A DNA stretch of 64,000 nt from Gracilariopsis chorda. Lineage: Eukaryota > Rhodophyta > Florideophyceae > Gracilariales > Gracilariaceae. Of the stretch, positions 56,542 to 64,000 are shown piece after piece. The notes under the pieces were generated by a model, which saw only the letters and a program-made list of their open reading frames with translations, was not told the DNA's origin and did not search any database. The DNA is taken from positions 62,001-126,000 of the forward strand of contig NBIV01000116.1 of NCBI GenBank assembly GCA_003194525.1. The letters run 5' to 3'. The position numbers and the translations under genes are program-made. Position 1 is the stretch's first letter; each line of letters starts with the position of its first letter.

Positions 56542-59500
56542 TCACAGAACTTTATTTAGAGATTGCTCAGATGTGCGCTCTCCGTTGGTGAGATTGTCTG
56601 ACAATATTTTGTCGTCAATGAAGTAGCACTGATGACGGACGCGGTTCGCACCAATTTGAGATAGTACAACGTGATCTACCACACTTATCAATCTATAAAC
56701 AATCGATAAGTTCTCTATGGTTCTTGATTTGAACGCATTCGCAGAACGATATCTCTTGAACACCTGACCTTGACCATTGACTTCCATTCCGGATGCCCAA
56801 CTCAGAAGCCCCACCTCATACTTCTTTTGCCAATGGCTCCATCGTTCTGTGAGATCCAAATCCAGTTTAAATTCTATAAGCGTCAACAAACGACCGTAGT
56901 AGACTTCTACGCAACCATCGTTGAACATCTCGCAGGCTATATTCGAGTTTTCACGCAGCCGATTAGTCACAGTATTGAGCGTATCAGGAATTAGTTTCAT
57001 GCTGGCGTATTTATCTTGAGCAGTAAGAACATTTGAAAAGCACAAGCAAGGTCTAGATGTAACTTTGGAAACTGTTTCTAAAAATGAGGGAGCCTCCAAT
57101 GAACTTAATCTATCGTAATTTCTGAGCAGATAACTTCTGAGAGACACAGAAAGTATATCATCAAGATCTGGGTTTCCCCCGCCCGTTTAATTATGGCCCC
57201 GGCCCTTGACCTCGTACCGTTCATTCTTCAGAAGATCTTGTTCTTCCTCACTGAAATATTTATAGAACGACTTGTAGGCTTCAACAAATTTCGCATCGGA
57301 CATTAGCGATGCTGCTGCCATATTCCGATCGTTCATGCGACTAAGTATCCAACCAATATATCTTTCCATCCAGTATTGTGAATAGTTCACAGGAAGGCCA
57401 CACTCGAATACGCATTCGGGCAGGTGCAAGATCAGATGCATCGTGTACTTGCACATGTTGAGGCGATCCATTTCACCCTTGAAGTAATGCCGTTCAAAAT
57501 GCTGATAGAAAAGAAGTGAGAGAATCCGCAGCTTTCCAATAAGAACTTACGATATGGTTGAACGCCAGCATATGTAAACAATCTCCACAAAGTCTCTTCT
57601 ACCAAAAATGTAGGGCTCAGTGAGATGACCATCCAGAGCAACCAAGCCGTAAGAAAGAATGAACGCCTTAACTTCAGCATACTTCCATTGTGCAAACGAC
57701 TGAGAGGTCGTGGCCGGCATCCTAGTTGAATAGATATTCCTACGCCAAATTGCCTCAGCTCTGCATCTATGTGACGCAAGGAAACCTTCGCAATAGAATA
57801 AGGCTCATGTTCACCAAAGATCCATATACGGATTAAATCTTTCCAAACATTTTAGAAGAGATGCATAATGTCGATTGGAAACGATTTGTTTGCCATAATA
57901 CTTGGCAGACGAAAAAGAATGCTCCCTTTGCTGATACCGGTCTCAGTATGAAGAACTATTCTTCTCTGCCCTGAACTACGATGCAGTTCTCGAATCGTGC
58001 CTTGCGTTTGGTTTTCTGTGCGTAACGCCAGATTAGAAGGGTGGAGCACTAGATGAGTACCATTAGGTGTGCTAAAAAAGGTAGGAAAGTAGTAATGTCG
58101 ACGAGATACAGACCAAATTCTCGATATAGTACAATACCGACAGGGCAACTTCCCATTGTGACCTTTCACCCCAGATACCTTTTTCATGGTTGGGAGATTG
58201 CCTGTGAACGAAATCATATGGACTCTAATGTTCCTTGTCGTTCCGTCATAGATTAAACACTCGGTGCCATTTCCAGTGTTCTGTAATAATTCCCACTCCT
58301 CAACGAGAGGACCAAGGAAAGATTGAAGATCTTCTGGCTCAGAAGGTACCGGGATGAAAGTGTACGGGACAACGTTGCGCATAAGAAATCGTTCGCATGG
58401 CGTCAAGTTGCAAATAATGGCTGCAATAGGCCACACTGTAGGGGTTTGATTTCGAAAAGCTTGAAACCAATCTGTCGAAACCGAAAGGAAAATGTCACTC
58501 TTGGCTTTCTTTACCCCACAATATCTTGCTGCAATTTTTCGGAATGATTCCGTGTAAAAGAAATCAATAAGAGTCTGTCTATCTCCGTGAAGACTTGAAT
58601 GGAAGTATTTGTATCGCTTCTCGTATGACGACTTCTCTTTGAGCATTGCTTGCAGCCTGCCATGGAGTGTAATCCAAGAGATTTTGGACGACGCTGTGTC
58701 TTGAGATACTGGTCGTGGTTTGTCGCAAACTGAGCACTTTGAAAATGTATCATGATAGAAGCACATGTGACTAGGGCATTTTGGAAAGTTTGAGACAATT
58801 CTTGCTATCCCAGACTCACGACACATGCGAGAGACGATTGTTTTCCAACACCTGTATGGGGACTTAATGTTATTCAAAATGTCATCCATAACGACCTGGG
58901 TGACATTATGTTTGAGGTAAAGATCAATCCAAATCCTGTTCTGATGCATCCATAACGAGAAGATTTTAGGTTCTGCAAACATCTCTTCTGCGAAATCCTC
59001 TTCAGTTATATTGACCGCACCATCAACCGAGAATGGGTCAACTTGGGAACCACCATACTCCGATATGTACGTTTCTTCATCGAACAGATCGACGAGATTG
59101 AAAGCAGAGGTTTCCTGCACAGGAATCGTGGGATAGAAATGAAGGTTCCTGGCCTCTTCTTCCAGAGGTTTGATGTTAAATGCATGATCCTCTGTCAAAG
59201 GAGGGTCAGTAAATGATACTTGGCCTTCACCCGCCATTTGTTCGGAGTTGATACAATCGTTGGAAAGTTGTCCCTGACATCTTAGATGCTGTGCGTCTTC
59301 AATCTCAAGTGCGTCTCTATGATCTGCAGTATCACCATTGAGACCACACTCACTGCCAACCGTTGCATGGCTTTTCGCCTCATCCTGCGCAGACTCATCA
59401 TTCCCATCTGTAAGAAGTGCTTGATCAACTGTAACATGTTGGCCTAGATTCATGGAAGAGGAACTGAAGTTTCTCTCCTCTGAAGTATGCCAAGAATCAT

Positions 59501-60079
59501 TGCCGATGTCTAAAGATGTTTTTTCCAAATTAGCATGATTGAATAACGATGCACTCAAACAATAATAGGGGTCTTCTTCAGTTTCCAGTACCTCTACATT
59601 TCCGTCGTTTTCAGTTCTTTGGATGTGAGGGTCAGTAGAGCTCGGCATAGATCCAGCCCCAGGCACTTCATCCCATCCGCTTCTCTTAACGGTCTCTTGG
59701 GATATTAAAAGTGTATTTCGGACCTCTGTCGTGTTTTCGTTGTCTTGAGTACTGGATAAAATATTCCCATCTCAGTTTACAAAAGCTTTTCCACCAAAAA
59801 CTGAAAAATAGCTCTTTTAACCATACGATTTTGCTCAATCGCCCCCCATGTAAGCTCACCACGCATGCCAATAGCAACTAAAGATTTTTTTGCTTTCTTT
59901 CTGTGATTCAACATAGTTGTCCTACTCACTCCTTTTTCTTTTGGGTAGCACGAACAGTTGTACTGTGGGAGACATACATACCTTGGAAACATGTGAAGTG
60001 CTCGGTATGAATTCAATGATACAAAAAGAGAGCAAGAACGTTCAAGGCGTGCAAAGAGTCCTGGAGGGAGTTGCTGCAA
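56542..60079 (-). pseudogene. tnp2/CACTA-like transposase, decayed
   Basis: The Transposase_21 (tnp2) family is recognisable. A Cys-rich start (CNCSCY-type NCSCYPKEKGVSRTTMLNHR, near 59965) is followed by an acidic N-terminal region. A clean frame (59648-57852) contains KCPSHMCFYHDTFSKCSVC (zinc-binding), VPSEPEDLQSFLGPLVEEW, TGNLPTMKKVSGVKGHNGKLPCRYC (GDLP has become GNLP) and FPIDIMHLF. The frame then shifts repeatedly: RHIDAELRQFG...PRPLSRLHN (57779-57600), KYAEVKAFILSYGLVALDG, LHLPECVFECGLPVNYSQYWMER (57440-57360), and a C-terminal segment to 56542. The pieces follow the family order. It is head-to-head with the ORF at 60355. Confidence 0.8.
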
Positions 60080-60354
60080 AGCAATGGCGTTGTGAAGGAG
60101 ATGATATTTTCTAAAACTGAGTTTAGGGCGTGAGACGTGCCGCTTTTGAGTAGGAGGTAATTGTATATATCTTTCGCTTCACTTCCAATAGGAGACAAAA
60201 TTTTTGGTTGCCATGGTCCTTTCGCTTCTAAGCTGAATCGCAAGGCCACAACCAGTGAAGGACATAATTGTCTCTTTTCTCTCTGTTTTCTCTTCTGTAC
60301 CATCTTCAAAGAATCCATCCGATCTGAGCGACATTTGAGAAGCATAAACCATTC

Positions 60355-61515
60355 ATGACGATCCCACTGGAGGTTCTTCAGCACTCGCACGAATCAATTC
60401 CGGCAAATGCAGTAGAGACGCCTCTCGAACGGTTTCTTTCTGAAACAAAGCAAGAGATTGTTCAGAATTGGAAGGATGATTTGTCAAAAGTCAACAGAAG
60501 CCTAGACGCTCTTGAGCCCTCTTCGAAACTACCTCCAATTCCGAGCCCTATTAGAGGCAAGGACTTTGTAAGAGAACCAAAATTATCTGCACTAATGAGG
60601 ACTGCCAATGAGTATCACAATGCTTTGATACCGGAAGGAAAAGAGAAGTACATTCAGTTCCCCACCGGCGCCACGGATAAGAAGCTTAACACTGATGCTA
60701 AAGACGCGCTTGAGTATGTCTTGATTGAGCAGCTTGTCGAAGGCTACGGCTCACTTTCGTGGGCAGCGGCATCTAAGACAACGCATTTTCCTCAGTGCGA
60801 AGCGATAATAAGAACTGCAGCGTCATCAAGAGATTTTGTCGTCTACCCGCAAAGCAGCAACTACTGGTGCATTCGATGGCTGGCAGAACATAAAATGAAT
60901 TCCAAACAGCGTCCTTCAAAAGTTAAACGAATCGGTACTGTTCCTCGATCAATTATGTCATGTCAGCCTCCGCACGTTTCTGATGTGCCATCGAGTCAAA
61001 ACAACATTATTCTCTCTCAAGAGGTTGAACAGTGGGTAGAAGAAAGCGCAATACTTGCACAGCCTCCCACACATGATATGGATATTGAGCCTTCTACAGG
61101 ACCTGTTGACGTCACCGTGAATACGAGAGATGTGGTTGCTTCTGAGGAGTCCAATGACGCAAACGAGGGAATTTCAAGAGCTTATTCTTCCCCTGCTGCG
61201 CCAAGAGAGACCATATCTACATTGCCGAAAGCTACATCGCGAACCATCCCAGTCTTTCTGCGCTTGCACGTCCAACCTTCAAGATCTTTGGTAGCCCAAG
61301 CATCTGCAACACCATCATCGATTCAAACTCGGAGCCAAATTCCTCTTCAGGGGACCAACATATCAGAAAAAGAACGTTTTAACTTCGAACTGAGGAGAAA
61401 TTCTGTCGCCAATGGTAGCGCAACTGTAACCGCACCATGTCATGTTTTTTTTGTCTGGATTATTGCTACATGGCATTCATGGACGTACTCATGGCATGAA
61501 AACAGACATTGCTAA
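60355..61515 (+). CDS. 386-aa ORF divergent from the tnp2 transposase (probable accessory gene)
   Basis: ATG 60355 begins an uninterrupted 386-codon frame. The N-terminal 190 residues look folded (TNEYHNALIPEGKEKY, YGSLSWAAASKTTHFP, VVYPQSSNYWCIRWLAEHK). The rest is Ser/Pro/Thr-rich and disordered. The last 25 residues are aromatic and may be read through an unrecognised intron. A GT...AG reading would join residue 365 to an acidic frame near 61507, while another frame from 61442 is RG/GG-rich. CACTA-type elements carry a second protein that binds subterminal repeats, and this head-to-head position suggests that role. I recognise no family. Confidence 0.55.
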   Translation: MTIPLEVLQHSHESIPANAVETPLERFLSETKQEIVQNWKDDLSKVNRSLDALEPSSKLPPIPSPIRGKDFVREPKLSALMRTANEYHNALIPEGKEKYIQFPTGATDKKLNTDAKDALEYVLIEQLVEGYGSLSWAAASKTTHFPQCEAIIRTAASSRDFVVYPQSSNYWCIRWLAEHKMNSKQRPSKVKRIGTVPRSIMSCQPPHVSDVPSSQNNIILSQEVEQWVEESAILAQPPTHDMDIEPSTGPVDVTVNTRDVVASEESNDANEGISRAYSSPAAPRETISTLPKATSRTIPVFLRLHVQPSRSLVAQASATPSSIQTRSQIPLQGTNISEKERFNFELRRNSVANGSATVTAPCHVFFVWIIATWHSWTYSWHENRHC

Positions 61516-62984
61516 ACGCGGACGAGGTCGCGGACGAGGTGGTGGACGATGTCCGCCGAGGATCACAGCACCGACTCGAAAGCCAGTACGTACAGGAGGA
61601 AGAGGTATGAAAACCGTTATTGTCAGAGGCTGTAGAACAGGACTCGGTGGTCGCAGAGAAGGCTGCGAGTGTAGTTCACCTAGTACCGGATATTATTCAC
61701 TTTAGAGAGTTCACCCTACCATTTAGTATTGTAATTCATTTTTTAGCATGTAGAATGCATTTTCTACCACTCTTCTTACCATACATCTCTTCCAAGAAAA
61801 TGCATCTCAAAAGCAAAGAGCGACAAACAGATGTCTGCTAGAGTCGTAAAGCATAGTTGCTCAAAGTTGTCTATGTAACTCACAAATGTACAAAAACGTA
61901 GACGCACAAGTTAAGGGCATAAGGACTTCTCCCTTTGTCGAGACAAGTTGAGATATATATACGCCATTGATCAATGATTGCAAGTTGAAAACCCACGTTA
62001 GTCTGGAAACCAATTGTGCCTATTTCAATCTGTTATCTTACTTACTCTCCTGCAATGAACAGTTGGCGTTCATCATTTCAAAAGCTTGTATTCACTCTCG
62101 TATCGCAGCCGGTTACTCCCCAAAACGTGCGTCCTGAAGCGCTCTCGAGGTCATTGTATCACATTAGAATACACAGGCCTTCATAAGTTTCAGTACAAAG
62201 TACAACTTGCAACATAGTAAGTAGTAAACCTTGGCGTGAGCTTAGGCACCTATAAAGTGAGAGAGAACGCTTGGCAGAGATAGAACTATTGTGGATGCAG
62301 AATATTTGAATACGTCTTATACCTCACAAATTGCAAGTTAGGTTCCTCAAACCAAGAGCTACATCACGCGCAGCTGCAGTACATGAAGATGCACCCAATG
62401 AACAACGAAGAGTGCAACACATGTAAAATTGAATAGGTTTACATGTTCGCTCACAAGAAATATCCTTAAATTCCTCTTTTGGTGCGATTGAAACTGAGGT
62501 TGGGCTCCAACAGTTGGAGGTTCAAATTCATTACAATGTTTCCAAAATATTTGAACACAATTGGTGGTGACGATATTCAGATGATTCTATTGGCAGCCAC
62601 AGGTGACAAGGTAAACTTACGTACTCAATTAAGTAGAATGCAGAGCCCTCAGGGCCTGTCTTAACAAGCGTTGACGAAGCCAGCGTTCAGGCGTGAACGG
62701 AACGTGTCTTTAAATGATTGGCAGTTTGGAAGCCCCTACCTTGGGCCCCTTAACATTTCTTAAACCTCTCGGTCTGTAAGCAAAGCTTGCAATTCTTGAA
62801 TTCAAAGGACCTCTTGCTAGCAGTCCGACCTCCACATCCGCCTCTTGGAGCCGCGCAAATTAAAGCATAGTCGCTTTGGCGCGTCCCATGTACTTCTGGC
62901 ATGCTTCTTTAATCTCCCCCACAAACTTACCCTCTCCCTACCGAATCTTCCTGTTCTAATTCTTCCTCGCATTAAGATGGTCAA
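61516..62984. other. Mostly intergenic; Arg-Gly-rich frame near 61,500-61,705
   Basis: A frame at 61442-61705 encodes RGRGRGRGGGR and related repeats and may be a 3' exon of the preceding ORF. From 61,850 to 62,984 only short frames without motifs are seen. Confidence 0.35.
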
Positions 62985-63423
62985 CAGCGTTCCCACCGAT
63001 CATTTTCAACGCGTGTCAGCACATTTCCTGCCTCTCGAACAACCAGACGCAGGAAATGCTGCACATCATGTACAACGTCTGTTAGAAGATCCTACGCCGC
63101 GAATCGCGTCGGTTACTACTCCCAGCAACTCTTAAGGTCAAACAAGTCAGCCTCAGATTGCATACGTTTCCACTGCACCTCAACCACTCCTTCCTTCTAC
63201 TTCTGAATTGCACTCGGCTCATGTTTCGGCTGTTAGGCAAGCTCGCGTTATCCGACGTAGCCCTCGCAAGCATCCTTCCGTAAATCAGCAAAGAACCAAA
63301 AACAGCAACGTAGGGAGTTTGGCTGGTACTTCGGAGCTTGAAGGTCTTTCATTTACTGAAAAGGACAACGCGGTACGAGAAAATTCAGCTGATCGCAAGA
63401 CAATGGAAGCTGAAGATAAGTAA
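62985..63423 (+). pseudogene. TE-accessory-like gene, first part, one in-frame TAA
   Basis: ATG 62985 to TAA 63421 is a single frame interrupted once by TAA 63133. The product would be about 145 residues: Pro/Ser/Gln-rich with a basic patch (RRSPRKHPSVNQQRTK) and an acidic end, as in a disordered nuclear protein. The next coding segment (63455 on) is in another frame, so an intron or a frameshift lies between. I do not recognise a family. Confidence 0.4.
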
Positions 63424-63454
63424 CAGATCGAAAAGCGAACTGATATCTAGATGC

Positions 63455-64000
63455 ATGCTACACTTGTATATGACAACCAGGAAAAACATTTCTTTTGATA
63501 ATATTGTGAAGCAGAACAGAGCTTGTAATGACTATGATTTGTGGGTTCAAAATGCGGTTAAGAGTTTACGAACGTGGGAAATGCTTCCAGAAAGTCAATC
63601 TCTTTTGAACATGGTGTATCCTGGAGAGAAATCGGGAGTGCTGAGGTCACTGCATGGAGGGGGGAGTAGAAGCGATGCTGACAATGGTCCATCAAATTCT
63701 GGGACAGCGAACTTCTCTCTCAACGAGTTTGCTCGCTTGCTTGTGCTTCTGCGGGACGATTTACTCTGTAGACATGCGTTATTTAAAGCTTGTGGTGGGC
63801 AGCTTACCCGGGAAGAGAGCGATGCTCGTGTCACGCGTGAGTCCTTTTGGGGAGCGATTGCTCAGAGATTTAACGATGTTCGTGTAGATTCAAGGGAAGA
63901 TTTAACTGGCCATTTGGAAGAACTTGATTCAAACAGTCGCCCTCTTGCTATCAGAACGGCCTCATCTCTCAAAGATCAATTTTTAACGGCAAAGAGATCT
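63455..64000 (+). CDS. Partial conserved-looking ORF, open past the right edge
   Basis: ATG 63455 (or 63470) opens a frame without a stop to base 64000, at least 182 codons. It reads like a folded protein: FARLLVLLRDDLLCRHALFK, FWGAIAQRFND, and a basic end RTASSLKDQFLTAKRS. The pattern of a helical segment followed by a W-x3-I-x3-FND block and a Lys/Arg-rich helix recalls the non-transposase proteins of DNA transposons in algae and oomycetes. That is from memory and cannot be verified here. It is probably the second part of the gene beginning at 62985. Confidence 0.5.
   Translation, partial: MLHLYMTTRKNISFDNIVKQNRACNDYDLWVQNAVKSLRTWEMLPESQSLLNMVYPGEKSGVLRSLHGGGSRSDADNGPSNSGTANFSLNEFARLLVLLRDDLLCRHALFKACGGQLTREESDARVTRESFWGAIAQRFNDVRVDSREDLTGHLEELDSNSRPLAIRTASSLKDQFLTAKRS

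Noticed and set aside
61442-61705. Separate Arg-Gly-rich gene
   Set aside because: The frame starts inside the preceding ORF without its own promoter. It is more likely an alternative-frame tail or downstream exon.

Overview
This window is eukaryotic and almost entirely transposon-derived. It holds Ty1/copia and Ty3/gypsy (chromodomain) LTR retrotransposons, a Helitron, and PIF/Harbinger-, pogo/Tigger- and tnp2 (CACTA)-type DNA transposons. Nearly all are broken by stops and frameshifts. The few non-transposon genes look intronless and compact. That mix fits a TE-rich algal or protist genome. A multicellular red alga is my guess, but the sequence alone does not prove it. I saw no rRNA, tRNA or CRISPR locus.

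Left part (1-15,018). A charged, partial host-like ORF runs off the left edge (1-267, minus). A decayed Harbinger transposon follows, with its accessory gene (332-1378, plus) and transposase (1252-2527, minus) convergent. A decayed copia element, C1, occupies about 3017-7634. A second copia element, C2, spans 8369-15013 on the minus strand and is bounded by the duplication GGTAC. Its left LTR is split by a 1.4-kb DNA transposon, D1 (8441-9875; TIRs CAGTCC(G/A)TGA; target duplication CAAT). Removing D1 restores a 300-bp LTR matching the 300-bp right LTR. Both copia elements carry a primer-binding site complementary to the anticodon arm of initiator tRNA-Met (half-tRNA priming).

Middle left (15,019-31,705). 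This is sparse sequence with one convincing host gene: a secreted, Asn-glycosylation-rich protein at 19,479-20,150 (minus) with its own TATA box. It also holds two pogo/Tigger-type transposase pseudogenes, several strong inverted repeats, and a decayed LTR-like block.

Nested complex (about 31,200-55,590). Four insertions are stacked. An old gypsy element, G1, is split into gag-PR-RT-RNaseH (31.8-36.43 kb) and integrase (54.43-55.59 kb). A decayed Helitron separates the halves. The Helitron helicase is itself split by a young gypsy chromovirus, G2 (41,323-53,117, duplication AGTAG). The 3' LTR of G2 contains a 916-bp solo LTR (51,820-52,735, duplication CTGTA). G2 carries gag, PR-RT-RNaseH-IN, a chromodomain, and a 616-codon antisense ORF between pol and the 3' LTR. 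G2 and the solo LTR are packed, in coding and non-coding parts alike, with tiny perfect palindromes (4-6 bp stems, 2-7 nt loops). This is the most unusual signal I see.

Right part (55,590-64,000). A decayed tnp2/CACTA-like transposase (56,542-60,079, minus) lies head-to-head with a 386-aa ORF (60,355-61,515, plus). The window ends in a TE-accessory-like coding region (62,985-64,000) whose second part is open past the right edge.
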